64,000 bases of DNA from Methylobacterium sp. Leaf91 (GCF_001422815.1 NZ_LMMP01000002.1:6011-70010), one strand, 5' to 3'; shown: positions 44,243 through 53,519, counted from the stretch's first letter. The notes: a model not told the origin generated them from the letters alone. Program-made: numbers and translations.

Positions 44243-44949
44243 GATGCTTTCGTCAGGTGATCGACGGGGCAGAGGGCACCGCAGGAAGGGACGCCCGGTA
44301 TGCGGTAGCGCATACAGCAAACCCGCCGCCGCCGCTCCTCGCCGCCACGGAAAGCCTGGGCCAGCGGGCAGCAGCCGAACGCATCGCTGCCGCAACGTCC
44401 GAGGCATGCCTCGACGCGGGAGGAGGCCGGCAGGGCGTCCCCGCTCAACTCGCGTAGGGCGAAATCGGCGGTCACGCCGGCATTGCACCAGAGGACATGG
44501 CGGGAGAGGCCGTAATGCGTCTGGCACAGGTCGAAGAACGGTCGCAGATGCCCCTCGATCAGGGGTTCGAGCCCGGGCTCCGGGGCTGCGCGCCGGTCGT
44601 CCTCCTCCGCCACGATGAAGCGGGAGACGATGCCGCCCTCGTCGAGTTCGAAGCCGACCCGGTCGAACCCGATCGGCAGGGCGCGGCCGAGGCGGCTGAG
44701 CGCGGTGAAGTAGGGGATGATCAGGGCGGGGAGGTAATACTGCGTCCAGAGCGAGACGAGGGCGCGGCGGTCGGCGGTCTCGAAGCCTTCGCCTGATGCC
44801 CTTCCGAACCCGTCCACCACCTCGTCGAACCTGGCCTTGCTGGTGAGGATCGAGAGCGGCCGGGTGCCGGACCCGGACGGCGCCGTGGCGATCCGGCAGC
44901 CGAAGGCCGACAGCGACGGTGGAACCAGCGCGGCGAGTTGATCGATCAT
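44236..44949 (-). CDS. FhuF-like siderophore-iron reductase
   Basis: 237 residues. The C-terminus carries the FhuF iron-sulfur motif, a Cys pair and two further Cys: VCCMRYRIPGVPSCGALCP. The N-terminal 190 residues form the FhuF-type domain, with ALVSLWTQYYLPALIIPYFTAL as the recognisable helix. Such [2Fe-2S] proteins reduce ferric siderophores in the cytosol to release iron. It overlaps the MFS gene upstream by four bases and the ABC gene downstream by seven: a tight three-gene operon. The extra Cys-rich part (GRCGSDAFGCCPLAQ) before the cluster motif is notable. Confidence 0.82.
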   Translation of the reverse strand: MIDQLAALVPPSLSAFGCRIATAPSGSGTRPLSILTSKARFDEVVDGFGRASGEGFETADRRALVSLWTQYYLPALIIPYFTALSRLGRALPIGFDRVGFELDEGGIVSRFIVAEEDDRRAAPEPGLEPLIEGHLRPFFDLCQTHYGLSRHVLWCNAGVTADFALRELSGDALPASSRVEACLGRCGSDAFGCCPLAQAFRGGEERRRRVCCMRYRIPGVPSCGALCPVDHLTKASC

Positions 44950-46184
44950 GCGACCCCCGCGACCCGATCGGCATCAAGGGTCCGGCGGATCGTCGCGCGC
45001 AGTGCGGCGAAGGCGACGGTGTAGAACAGGATCGCGGCGGTAAAGTAGCCCGGCCAGCCCACATGCGCCGCGAGCGCCGGCGCGGCGACCCGCAGCGGCA
45101 TCGCGGCAAAGAATGCCGCCCCGAACAGGAGCGCGTAATCGGTGGCGGGGCGAGGCCCCTGCGCCCAGCGATAGATCATGTTGAAGACCGGCACTCCGAG
45201 CCCTCCGCCGCTGACGATGCCGACGATCGTCGCGGCTATGGCGAGCGTGGCCGAACCGATGGCAGCGCTGGCGATCATCAACCCGCCTCCAGCGATCACG
45301 CCCAGCGCCGAGACCGTGATCAGTCGCAGGGTCCCGACCCGTCGAACGAGGACGCCCGAGACCAGGGCCATGACGAGGTTGATGACAGGCGAGAGAGAAC
45401 CGGTGACAAATCCGACCTCCCGCAACGGCACCCCGAGATCCAGCAGGGCGAGGTTGTTCAGGCCGGAGAGGGCGAACATGGCCGCGAAGTACAGGCCCAG
45501 GACCAGGATGCGCGGCGCCAGGAGGCGCAGGCGTTCGAACGGGGCTGCCACGCGCTCCGCATCAGCGGCACCGCGGCGGAGCCGGACTTCCGGGTAGCGC
45601 AGCATCGGCAGCAGGCAGAGAAGGTTGAGGCCGGCGATGCCCAGCACGGCGGCCTGCCAGCCGACCGTGTCGTAGTACCCGACCAGTAGCCCCGCGCCGG
45701 CGATTCCGCCCAGCGACGCACCGGAGAGTTTGGCCGACGCCACGAAGGGCCGCCGGTCGGCGGGCACCGTCTCGACCACCAAAGCTTCGAGGGCGATGTC
45801 CATGGTGGCGACGCAGAAGCAGGTCGCCACTGCGAGGCCGAGGAGCAGGCCGAGCGGCCAAGCCTCGCCCAGGCTCAGCACCAGCAGCAATGCGATGGTC
45901 GCGCCCTGCATCAGCGCGATCCAGCCGATGCGATGCGGGAGGCCGGGCAGGCGCAGCCTGTCGATGGCGACGGCCCAGAGAAACGTCAGACCGACGGGCA
46001 AGTTGATGAGCTGCAGCAGGCCGATCTCGGCGAGTTCGACGCCGCGTGCGCGCAAGATCAGTGGGGCGCCGCTGGCCAGGAAACCCAGCGTGGTCCCGAA
46101 GGTGATGTAGAGGCAGAAGAACGGCAGCAGGGGCCGCGCGCGGCGCCACGCTCTGGACGCTCCCTCGAACCAGATCCCGCTCAT
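44946..46184 (-). CDS. MFS transporter, probable siderophore uptake (RhtX/FptX-like)
   Basis: 412 residues from the ATG at 46184 (MSGIWFEGASRAWRRARPLLP); codons further upstream are not conserved in character. Twelve membrane segments, with LILRARGVELAEIGLLQL and DIALEALVVETVPADRRPFV in the N-terminal half. Length, topology and linkage to an FhuF-like reductase resemble inner-membrane siderophore importers of the RhtX/FptX type. Family assignment is inferred from context and general likeness. It is first in the operon; an AT-rich dyad at 46391-46418 lies about 210 bp upstream. Confidence 0.72.
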   Translation of the reverse strand: MSGIWFEGASRAWRRARPLLPFFCLYITFGTTLGFLASGAPLILRARGVELAEIGLLQLINLPVGLTFLWAVAIDRLRLPGLPHRIGWIALMQGATIALLLVLSLGEAWPLGLLLGLAVATCFCVATMDIALEALVVETVPADRRPFVASAKLSGASLGGIAGAGLLVGYYDTVGWQAAVLGIAGLNLLCLLPMLRYPEVRLRRGAADAERVAAPFERLRLLAPRILVLGLYFAAMFALSGLNNLALLDLGVPLREVGFVTGSLSPVINLVMALVSGVLVRRVGTLRLITVSALGVIAGGGLMIASAAIGSATLAIAATIVGIVSGGGLGVPVFNMIYRWAQGPRPATDYALLFGAAFFAAMPLRVAAPALAAHVGWPGYFTAAILFYTVAFAALRATIRRTLDADRVAGVA

Positions 46185-46390
46185 GCGCTCCGCGCCGCCC
46201 GGCCCGGTTGCCCGTCGAGGATAGGCATGGACCCTGGGAACCATACTCCCGCGCCGGTCACGCCGGCTCCTCCGAGAAGGCACTTTAATGGCCTCGAATG
46301 ACGCGGCGATCGATCCGCGATCCGGCGCGCGACGTGACAGGGCCTCCCTTCGGACATCCGGAGCCTCCCTGTTTCACGCGGCGAGTATAG

Positions 46391-46418
46391 TTTTTAAACA
46401 GTCTAATCTACTGTAAAC
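46391..46418. promoter_or_regulatory. AT-rich dyad upstream of the siderophore operon
   Basis: ACAGT-N7-ACTGT within a longer A/T-rich symmetric stretch (TTTTTAAACAGT ... ACTGTAAAC) in an otherwise GC-rich region, between the map stop and the operon start. It is a candidate operator for an iron regulator (Fur, RirA or Irr). It does not match a Fur box or ICE motif exactly. Confidence 0.4.
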
Positions 46419-46518
46419 ATTGGCCTTTCTTTGGGATTATGACGTGTCCGATCTTCATGCAAGGTCCGTTTGGACGCAGTGCCGCCGGCCTTCGCTTCTC
46501 TTGCTCCGTGTCTGGCTT

Positions 46519-47271
46519 CTATTGCCCCGGCATGGTGAGGATCAGCGGCCCGTTGCGCGAGGCGATGACCGTATGCTCGTATTGCACGGTCAGCGCCTTC
46601 GGCTGGCTGTAAAGGGTCCAGGGATCGTCGCCATCCTCGGCGAACTCGGCGCCGAGGGACAGGAACGGCTCGACGGTGAAGACCAGCCCCTCCTGCATGA
46701 TCCGTCGCTCGGAGGCGTCGGGCCAGGTGGCGATCTCGGTCGGCTCCTCGTGCAATGACAGGCCCACGCCGTGGCTGGCGAGGTTGCGGACCAGGGTGTA
46801 GCCGTTCTTCCGCGCGAAGGCTCCGACGGCCCGTCCGATATCGGCCAGGGGCTTGCCGGCGCCGACCTGGCGCAATCCCGTCCACATCGCCCGGCGCCCG
46901 TCCCTGCACAGTCGCTCCACCGCCCGCGTCACCGGCGGCACGGCGAAGGACGCGCCCGTATCGGCGAAGTAGCCGTCTTTCTCGGCGGACACGTCGATAT
47001 TGACGAGATCGCCCGGATTGATCCTGCGGTCGCTCGGAATGCCGTGCGCGATCTCCTCGTTGACGCTGATGCAGGTGGCTCCGGGAAAGGCGTAGACTAG
47101 TTCCGGTGCCGGGCGAGCTCCGGCCGCCTCCATGATTCGCCGCCCGATCCCGTCGAGTTCGAGGGTGGTCATGCCGGGCTCGATGGCCTTACCCATCGCC
47201 TCGAGGGTGTCGGCGACGATGCGCCCGATCTGCTTCAGGCCGGCAAGCTCGTCGTCGTTCGACACCGTCAT
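46519..47271 (-). CDS. map: Type I methionine aminopeptidase
   Basis: 250 residues. All five metal ligands of the pita-bread fold are readable: Asp in VNIDVSAEKDGYFADTG (two Asp), His in ASHGVGLSLHEEP, Glu in FTVEPFLS and Glu in VQYEHT, plus the substrate His in EIAHGIPSD. It removes the initiator Met co-translationally. At 250 residues without an N-terminal zinc extension it is type Ia. Many bacteria carry a second copy. It stands alone between the siderophore operon and the CoA-transferase gene. Confidence 0.93.
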   Translation of the reverse strand: MTVSNDDELAGLKQIGRIVADTLEAMGKAIEPGMTTLELDGIGRRIMEAAGARPAPELVYAFPGATCISVNEEIAHGIPSDRRINPGDLVNIDVSAEKDGYFADTGASFAVPPVTRAVERLCRDGRRAMWTGLRQVGAGKPLADIGRAVGAFARKNGYTLVRNLASHGVGLSLHEEPTEIATWPDASERRIMQEGLVFTVEPFLSLGAEFAEDGDDPWTLYSQPKALTVQYEHTVIASRNGPLILTMPGQ

Positions 47272-47411
47272 GTCGTCTTCCCATCATGGCGCCGGAGGCG
47301 GCTTTGCCCGCGCGGTTCTGCCATTCTCCGCGAGCCCGGCAAAGCCTGGGTTGCCCCACACGCAAATCACCTCACACGGGTCCGATATGCATATGAGGGC
47401 CGGCACCCCGC

Positions 47412-48635
47412 TCAGGCCGCGAAGGCGCCACGCGAGCGCAGGGCCGCGATCTCGTCCGTCGAAAGGCCGAACTCCGCCAGCACGTCCTCGGTATGCTCGC
47501 CGAGAAGCGGCGCGTGCCTGCGCGCGCGCTGCGGCGTGCCGGTGAGCTTCACGGGGAAACCGATATTCGGCACCGTGCCCTCGATCGGATGGGGAACCTC
47601 GATGCGCATCTGCCGGTGCCGGCCATGCTCGCTCTCGAACGCTTCCGGATAGGTGTTCATGCGGCCGGCCGGAATGCCGGCTTCGAGGAGCAGGGACACC
47701 CATTCCTCGGCAGTCCTGGCGGCAAAGCTCCGCTCCAACTCCTCGATCAGTTCCTCGCGGTTGGCGAGCCGCGCGGGAATGTCGACGAAGCGGCTATCCT
47801 CGAAGAGTTCGGCGCGGCCGAGTACATCACAGAGTAGGCGCCAGAGCTTCTGGTTCGTGGCGCCCATGACGAAGTAGCCATCGGAGGCGTGCACCGCCTG
47901 GTAGGGGGCGCTCATGCGGTTGGAGGTGCCGAGCGGCTGCGGGATCCGGCCCGTCCCCCAATATTCCGACACGTCCCAGATCGAGAAGGCCAAGGCCGCG
48001 TCGAAGAGCGAGGCATCGATATACTGGCCCTCGCCGCTGGTCTGCCGGCCAATATAGGCGGAAAGAATCGCGTAGACGGTGAACAACGCACAGCCGATAT
48101 CGGCGACGGGCACGCCGGCCTTGACCGGCGGACCGCCCGGATGGCCGGTCACGCTCATCACCCCCGACATCGCCTGCGCCATCAGGTCGTAGCCGGGGCG
48201 CTTCGCCCAGGGGCCCGACTGGCCGAACCCCGAGATGCTCGCATAGATGAGTCCTGGATTGCGGGCGCGCATCGCCTCGTATCCGAGGCCGAGGCGTGCC
48301 ATGACGCCGGGCCGGTAATTCTCGACCAGCACGTCCGCAGTGGCGGCCATATCGAGAAGAAGGTCGCGCCCCGCATCGGATTTGAGGTTCAGGGCAACGC
48401 TGCGCTTGTTCCGGTTCATGTTGAGGAAGCCCATGCTGTCGGGCCCCTTCATCTTGAACCCCATGGCGCCGCGCGTCTGGTCGCCCGTGCCCGGCGGCTC
48501 GATCTTGATGACATCCGCTCCGAGATCGGCGAGCAGCATGCTGCAGAACGGCCCCGCCATCACCTGCGTCACGTCGAGAACCCGGATGCCCGCGAGGGGG
48601 AGGGGGCGGGGGCCATCGTGCACGGAGTGATCCAT
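47412..48635 (-). CDS. CaiB/BaiF-family (class III) CoA-transferase
   Basis: 407 residues, typical length. LAGIRVLDVTQVMAGPFCSMLLADLGADVIKIE, MNRNKRSVALNLKSDAGR and PGYDLMAQAMSGVMSVTG are class III signatures; the Asp in GYDL is the likely acyl-anhydride residue. These enzymes move CoA between carboxylic acids (formyl-CoA:oxalate, succinyl-CoA:malate and others). Its neighbourhood of an organic-acid transporter and glyoxylate/hydroxy-acid enzymes suggests activation of a short dicarboxylate or hydroxy acid. Exact acceptor and donor not predictable. Confidence 0.88.
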   Translation of the reverse strand: MDHSVHDGPRPLPLAGIRVLDVTQVMAGPFCSMLLADLGADVIKIEPPGTGDQTRGAMGFKMKGPDSMGFLNMNRNKRSVALNLKSDAGRDLLLDMAATADVLVENYRPGVMARLGLGYEAMRARNPGLIYASISGFGQSGPWAKRPGYDLMAQAMSGVMSVTGHPGGPPVKAGVPVADIGCALFTVYAILSAYIGRQTSGEGQYIDASLFDAALAFSIWDVSEYWGTGRIPQPLGTSNRMSAPYQAVHASDGYFVMGATNQKLWRLLCDVLGRAELFEDSRFVDIPARLANREELIEELERSFAARTAEEWVSLLLEAGIPAGRMNTYPEAFESEHGRHRQMRIEVPHPIEGTVPNIGFPVKLTGTPQRARRHAPLLGEHTEDVLAEFGLSTDEIAALRSRGAFAA

Positions 48636-48748
48636 CGTGCTCGTTTCCTGTTTTGCGCCGGGGGCGGACGTAGCCCGCCGGCTGGAATGTCGCTGACGGG
48701 GGCAAAGTCTGCCCGCATCTCCTTGCCTCGCTCGCAGAGCACCACGCC

Positions 48749-48860
48749 GTCATTCCGGGGCGCCGCAGGCGAGCCCGGAATCCAGAGCCGCCGACGCTGT
48801 AAAGTCCTGCACCACCTATGTTTCTGGATCCCGGGCTCCGCTGCGCGGCCCCGGGATGAC
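48749..48860. repeat. Dispersed intergenic dyad repeat
   Basis: Starts GTCATTCCGGGGC and ends with the near-complement GCCCCGGGATGAC, with internal GGAATCCAGA and TTCTGGATCC also complementary. The result is a roughly 112-bp imperfect palindrome. I recognise this as a recurrent intergenic repeat of alphaproteobacterial genomes. It lies between the CoA-transferase promoter and the MFS gene end, and would fold into a long hairpin in RNA. Confidence 0.7.
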
Positions 48861-48955
48861 CTAGTGCTGCGCGTGGGTTTCCGCCGGACAGATTGGCATC
48901 TGCAATCGCCCCCCTGCGCAGGCCACCGCCCGCAGAGGGGAAAGTAGAATGCCCA

Positions 48956-50248
48956 CTACTCCGCCGGCACGGCCCGCCCGAGCGGTACCACCGGTTCCTC
49001 TTCGAACGGCCGTTCCGGGTGCATGGTGAAGGCGAGGCCCGCGCCCAGGAGGCAGAGGCCGATGGAGCCGACGAAAGGCAGGGTCCAACTCCCCGTCATG
49101 TCCACGATCATTCCAAATACGATCGGCGAGATGATCGCCGCCACCGCCGAGCCGGTGTTCATGAGACCCGCTGCAGTACCCGAATATTTCGGTGCGATGT
49201 CCATCGGCACCGACCAGATCGGGCCGATCACCAGTTCGGCGAAGAAGAAGCCGGAGCTGAGCAGCAACGCCACCAAGGTCAGGTCGCGGGTGAAGAACAC
49301 GCCGGTGAGGCTCGCCGCCGCGCCGAGGAAGCCGACCACGATGACGCTGAGCCGGGCGAGCTTGAGATCGCCGGTGCGCTTCAGGATGCGGTCGCTGAAC
49401 ACGCCGCCCAGGGTGTCGCCGACGACACCGGCGAAGAACACGCCCGACGCGAACAGGGCCGAGTTCTTCAGATCGAGCCCATAATTGAGCTTGAAGAAGC
49501 TCGGGAGCCAGCCGAGGAACAGCCACAGGGTCCAGCCGTAGCAGAAATAGGTCAGCGTCACCGGCAGCATGCGCCGGGTGAGGCGGCCCCAAGGCACGTT
49601 CTGCTTGGCGCCGACCTTGCTCGGAGGTGGCAGGACCGCGAGTTCCTCCGGGGTGATCGCCGGGTGTTCTTTCGGATCGTCGCGAAAGTACCAGAACCAG
49701 ACGACGACCCAGGCGAAGCTCGCCACGCCTAAGATGACGAAGCCGAGGCGCCAGCCGAACTGGTAGATCAGGAAGGCCACGATGGGCGGCGCCACCGCGT
49801 TGCCCAGTCGCGCGAAGGCATGCGTGATGCCCTGCGCGAAGCCACGCTTGCCCGGCGCGGTCCAGTTCTGCATGGCGCGGGTGGCGGTGGGGAAGGTGGC
49901 TCCCTCACCGAAGCCGAGGAGCACCCGGGCGAGGAACAGGCTGATGAGGCCGCCCACCATTCCAGTCAGGATCGTCGCCGAGGCCCAGATCAGGCCGCAG
50001 ACGAGGAGCGTGCGCCTCGCGCCGAACTTGTCACCCACCGATCCGCCGATGACTTGGAAGATGGCATAGGGATAGGCGAAGGCGGACAGGATCAGGCCGA
50101 ACTGAGTGTTCGACATCCCGAGATCTTTCATGATCTCGCCGCCCGCCGTGGCGATGTTCACCCGGTCGAGATAGGTGACGAAATACATCAGGCAGAGCAG
50201 GAACAGCACCATGTTCGACGCTGAGACGCGTCTTTTGGCTGGCGTCAT
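48956..50248 (-). CDS. MFS transporter, anion:cation symporter (ACS) family
   Basis: 430 residues, 12 membrane segments. Helix 1 carries the ACS signature FVTYLDRVNIATAG, and QFGLILSAFAYPYAIFQV and GDKFGARRTLLVCGL (motif A) follow. ACS transporters import organic anions such as glucarate, galactonate, phthalate or tartrate with protons. It lies 123 bp after the aminotransferase gene on the same strand, with a hairpin between. Import of a 2-hydroxy or dicarboxylic acid would fit the surrounding enzymes. Confidence 0.87.
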   Translation of the reverse strand: MTPAKRRVSASNMVLFLLCLMYFVTYLDRVNIATAGGEIMKDLGMSNTQFGLILSAFAYPYAIFQVIGGSVGDKFGARRTLLVCGLIWASATILTGMVGGLISLFLARVLLGFGEGATFPTATRAMQNWTAPGKRGFAQGITHAFARLGNAVAPPIVAFLIYQFGWRLGFVILGVASFAWVVVWFWYFRDDPKEHPAITPEELAVLPPPSKVGAKQNVPWGRLTRRMLPVTLTYFCYGWTLWLFLGWLPSFFKLNYGLDLKNSALFASGVFFAGVVGDTLGGVFSDRILKRTGDLKLARLSVIVVGFLGAAASLTGVFFTRDLTLVALLLSSGFFFAELVIGPIWSVPMDIAPKYSGTAAGLMNTGSAVAAIISPIVFGMIVDMTGSWTLPFVGSIGLCLLGAGLAFTMHPERPFEEEPVVPLGRAVPAE

Positions 50249-50341
50249 CGGGGTTTCCTCGGGTTGAGCGCGCCACCCGCCCCGGTTTGATCACCGGTTG
50301 TTTGTGGGATCACGCGTGGTTGGTATGATCGGCGCGGCTCT

Positions 50342-50361
50342 CCTCCCTACAAGGGGGAGGG
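50342..50361. terminator. Hairpin after the aminotransferase gene
   Basis: CCTCCC-TACAA-GGGGGAGG forms a GC-rich stem just past the minus-strand stop at 50372. No T-run follows on the minus strand. It resembles intergenic palindromes that recur in related genomes, so it may be a repeat as much as a terminator. Confidence 0.4.
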
Positions 50362-50371
50362 GACCTGCTAC

Positions 50372-51547
50372 TCAATCGTCGATACCGGAGCGCAGGGCGT
50401 CCATGGCCGCCAGCACGCCGCCGCGCGTGTGCGGGACGCCGCCGGCCTTGAGGCCCATTTCGACGCCCGACAGCGCCGCCATCAGCATCAGGTCGTTGCA
50501 TTCGCCGAGATGGCCGATGCGGAAGACCTTGCCCGCCACCTTGGCGAGGCCGGTGCCGAGCGAGAGGTCGTACTTCTCGAGGATCAGATTGCGCAGGGCA
50601 TCCGCGTCATGGCCCTCCGGCATCACCACGGCGGTGAGCACGGGCGAGTATTCGGACGGCTCCCGGCACAGAACCTCCAGGCCCCACCCCTCCACGGCGG
50701 CGCGCGTGGCGGCGGCGAGACGCTGATGGCGGGCGAAAACCTGGGCCAAGCCTTCCTCCATCAACATGGCGATGGCTTCGCGCAGGCCGTAGAGCAGGTT
50801 CGTGGCGGGCGTATAAGGGAAGTAACCGCCGGCATTCGGCTTCAGCATGTCCTCCCAATCCCAATAGGAACGGGGCAGCGTCGCCGTCTTCGCGGCGGCC
50901 AGGGCCTTGTCGGACAGGGCGACGAGACCGAGGCCCGGCGGCAGCATCAGGCCCTTCTGCGAGCAGCTCACCGCGACGTCGACGCCCCATTCGTCATGGG
51001 CGTATTCGGCCGAGCCGAGACCCGAGATCGTGTCGACGAGGAAGAGAGCAGGGTGGTTCGCCCGGTCGATGGCCTTGCGGATGTCCGCGATCCGGCTCGT
51101 GGCCCCGGTGGAGGTCTCGTTGTGGACCACCATCACGGCCTTGATCGACTTAGCGCGGTCCTCGGCCAGGATCGCCTCGACCTGCGCCGGATCGACCCCG
51201 CGGCGCCAGTCGCCGGGGACGAACTCCACTTCGATGCCCCAGCGCGCCGCCATCTGTCGCCACAGGGTGGCGAAATGGCCCGTCTCGAACATCAATACCC
51301 GGTCGCCCGCGGAGAGCGTGTTGACGATGGCGGATTCCCAAGCACCCGTGCCGGAACCCGGATAGATGATCACCGGCGAGCGCGTCTGGAAGACGGCCTG
51401 GGCGCCTTCTAGCACCGCCTTGCCAAGCCCGGCGAAATCGGGACCGCGATGGTCGATCACGGGCATGTCCATGGCCTGCAGGACGCGCTCGGGTACCGGA
51501 CTGGGGCCCGGAATATGCAGGAAATGGCGTCCGGTCCGTGTCGTCAT
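50372..51547 (-). CDS. Serine/alanine-glyoxylate aminotransferase (class V)
   Basis: 391 residues from the ATG at 51547 (MTTRTGRHFLHIPGPSPVP), with GGAGA six bases upstream. PLP Lys lies in VSCSQKGLMLPPGLG. IIYPGSGTGAWESA and VVHNETSTGA are the cofactor-binding blocks of the SgaA/AGT group. The reaction is serine + glyoxylate to hydroxypyruvate + glycine, a serine-cycle step in methylotrophs. This copy is not next to hprA/mtdA but to a GntR regulator, an aldolase and a hydroxyacid dehydrogenase. It may be a second aminotransferase for glyoxylate or a related keto acid, not the serine-cycle one. Confidence 0.88.
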   Translation of the reverse strand: MTTRTGRHFLHIPGPSPVPERVLQAMDMPVIDHRGPDFAGLGKAVLEGAQAVFQTRSPVIIYPGSGTGAWESAIVNTLSAGDRVLMFETGHFATLWRQMAARWGIEVEFVPGDWRRGVDPAQVEAILAEDRAKSIKAVMVVHNETSTGATSRIADIRKAIDRANHPALFLVDTISGLGSAEYAHDEWGVDVAVSCSQKGLMLPPGLGLVALSDKALAAAKTATLPRSYWDWEDMLKPNAGGYFPYTPATNLLYGLREAIAMLMEEGLAQVFARHQRLAAATRAAVEGWGLEVLCREPSEYSPVLTAVVMPEGHDADALRNLILEKYDLSLGTGLAKVAGKVFRIGHLGECNDLMLMAALSGVEMGLKAGGVPHTRGGVLAAMDALRSGIDD

Positions 51548-51706
51548 CGAGATCTCCGCGATGGTCCGTCGAGGGAAAGCTGTACCCCGGATCGATGCTT
51601 CAAGAGGTAACGGGGCGGAAAATTGCATTCATTTTTTGAGAGGGCAAGAACTATTATGCGGACATCCATCCTCGACCTCCGCGCTTTCGGCTGCTAAGTT
51701 CGCATT

Positions 51707-52465
51707 ATGGTGCTTGACCCTGTCACAGAGCCGGAGGCCGATGCCGGCCTCGCCGCGATCGACGGAGCGCGTTTCCCCGCGTTCCCATCACTCGTGAAAT
51801 CCCTCCACGGCGAGCTTCTGGCCCGCCTGCGGGACTACATCGTCGAGGGCAATCTCGCTGCTGGCGCACGGGTGCCGGAGCGCATGCTCTGCGAGCATTT
51901 CGGCATCTCGCGCACGCCCTTGCGAGAGGCGCTGAAGGTGCTGGCCTCCGAAGGGTTGATCGAGCTTCTGCCGAACCGGGGCGCGCGGGTGCGCCAGCTC
52001 GGCGCCGAGGAACTGGTGGACCTGTTCGACGTGATGGGTGGTCTCGAGGCCTTGGCCGGGCGCCTAGCCTGCGAAAAGATCACGCCGGAAGCCTATGCGG
52101 AGATCGAGCGTCTCCATCACGAGATGTACAGCAGCTACATGCGGCGCGATCTGCATGGCTATTTTGCCTGCAATCAGGCGATCCACGACCGGATCGTTCA
52201 GGCGGCCGATAACGAGCCGTTGCGGACGAGCTACGCCAACTTTGCGGGGCGCCTGCGCCGTGTGCGTTACTCCGCCAATCTGGACGAGAACCGCGACCGT
52301 TGGGGCGAGGCGATGCGCGAGCACGAGGAAATTCTCGATGCGTTGCGCCGGCGCGCCGGCAGCGAGCTCAGCGATATTTTGTTCAGGCACCTGCGAAACA
52401 AGCGCCGCGCGGCGGAAGGGCGGGAGACTGCACCTCCGCCGGACGATGCCTCTGCCGCGTCGTGA
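51707..52465 (+). CDS. GntR-family (FCD/FadR subgroup) regulator
   Basis: 252 residues. Winged HTH about 28-95 (MLCEHFGISRTPLREALKVLASEGLIELLPNRGARV), then an FCD domain (about 100-220) with likely metal-binding residues in FACNQAIHDRI and MREHEEILDAL. FCD regulators bind small organic acids. It is divergent from the aminotransferase (160 bp apart) and converges with the aldolase, so it is the best candidate regulator for the organic-acid module. Start ATG 51707; the 27 residues before the HTH are unstructured. Confidence 0.9.
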   Translation: MVLDPVTEPEADAGLAAIDGARFPAFPSLVKSLHGELLARLRDYIVEGNLAAGARVPERMLCEHFGISRTPLREALKVLASEGLIELLPNRGARVRQLGAEELVDLFDVMGGLEALAGRLACEKITPEAYAEIERLHHEMYSSYMRRDLHGYFACNQAIHDRIVQAADNEPLRTSYANFAGRLRRVRYSANLDENRDRWGEAMREHEEILDALRRRAGSELSDILFRHLRNKRRAAEGRETAPPPDDASAAS

Positions 52466-52472
52466 TGGCGGT

Positions 52473-53519
52473 TCAGCGGCGCTCGCCGTGAAATCGCTCG
52501 GCTTGGGCCTGGATCACTTCCGCCGCTTCCAGGATTCCGGCCCGATCGACGTCGAGATGGGTGGTCGCGCGGATCTGGTGCTGCCCGATGGCGCGGATGC
52601 GGATGCCCTCGGCGAGGCAGGCTTCGGCAAAGGCCGTTGCGGTGATGCCCAGCGGCTCCACCGAGAAGCACAGGATGTTGGACTGGGCCGCATCGGGCGG
52701 GATGGCGAGGCCGGGCGCGCCAGCGATGCGGGCCTTCAACTCGCCGGCATTGGCATTGTCGAGTTCCAGCTGGTCCACATGGTGATCGAGAGCGTAGAGG
52801 CCGGCCGCAGCGAGGATGCCCGACTGACGCATGGCGCCGCCGAGCCGGTACTTCCACCGCCACGCCTCGACGATAAAGTGCGACGAGCCGCACAGAACGG
52901 CGCCGACCGGGCAGCCGAGGCCCTTGCTCAGGTCGATCCAGGCGCTGTCGAAGCCTTTGGCATAATCCCTGGCGGAGATGTCGGTGGCGGCCACGGCGTT
53001 GAGGAGGCGCGCCCCGTCGATATGCGCCTTCATGCCCTTGCGATCGGCGAGGTCGCGGATGCGGCGCATGTCGGTGAGCGGCCAGACCGAGCCGCCCGAA
53101 AAGCTCGTGGTCTGCTCCACCGAGACCAGGGCCGAGCGCGGCGCCGTGCGGGCGGGCGGGCGGATCGCCGCTTCGAACGCCTCGGGCGTGTAGATGCCGG
53201 CCGGGGTCGCCAAGGCCTTCACCGAGACGCCGCCGATGGCCGCCGAGCCGGCGGCCTCGGTGTTGTAGATATGGGACTGATCGTCGACCACGATCTCGTC
53301 GCCGGGGCGGGTCTGGACCAGGATCGAGACGAGGTTGCACATCGTGCCCGAGGGCATGAACACCCCCGCTTCCATGCCGAGCAGGTCAGCGACGCGCTCG
53401 CACAAGGCCAGGGTCGTCGGATCGGAATCGGATTGCTCGTCGCCGACCTCCGCGCGTGCCATGGCGTCGCGCATGCCGGGCGTTGGCCGCGTCTGTGTAT
53501 CGCTATACAAATCGATCAT
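52473..53519 (-). CDS. Low-specificity L-threonine aldolase-type PLP enzyme
   Basis: 348 residues from the ATG at 53519 (MIDLYSDTQTRPTPGMRDAM). PLP Lys in IDLSKGLGCPVG, cofactor blocks FMPSGTMCNLVS and DDQSHIYNTEAAG, and HIDGARLLNAVAA. Family members cleave L-threonine or other beta-hydroxy amino acids to glycine plus an aldehyde. In this setting it could feed glycine to, or take glyoxylate-derived products from, the aminotransferase. It stands divergent from the large hydroxyacid dehydrogenase gene (126 bp). Substrate preference (threonine, phenylserine, hydroxyaspartate) is not readable from sequence. Confidence 0.87.
   Translation of the reverse strand: MIDLYSDTQTRPTPGMRDAMARAEVGDEQSDSDPTTLALCERVADLLGMEAGVFMPSGTMCNLVSILVQTRPGDEIVVDDQSHIYNTEAAGSAAIGGVSVKALATPAGIYTPEAFEAAIRPPARTAPRSALVSVEQTTSFSGGSVWPLTDMRRIRDLADRKGMKAHIDGARLLNAVAATDISARDYAKGFDSAWIDLSKGLGCPVGAVLCGSSHFIVEAWRWKYRLGGAMRQSGILAAAGLYALDHHVDQLELDNANAGELKARIAGAPGLAIPPDAAQSNILCFSVEPLGITATAFAEACLAEGIRIRAIGQHQIRATTHLDVDRAGILEAAEVIQAQAERFHGERR

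Noticed and set aside
44243-45109. N-terminal extension of the ABC exporter into an 882-residue fusion
   Set aside because: The extra part overlaps the FhuF-like gene in another frame; the exporter begins naturally at the ATG at 44242.
46395-46418. Second CtrA box near the siderophore operon
   Set aside because: TTAA is present, but the second half-site seven bases on reads AATC, not TTAA.
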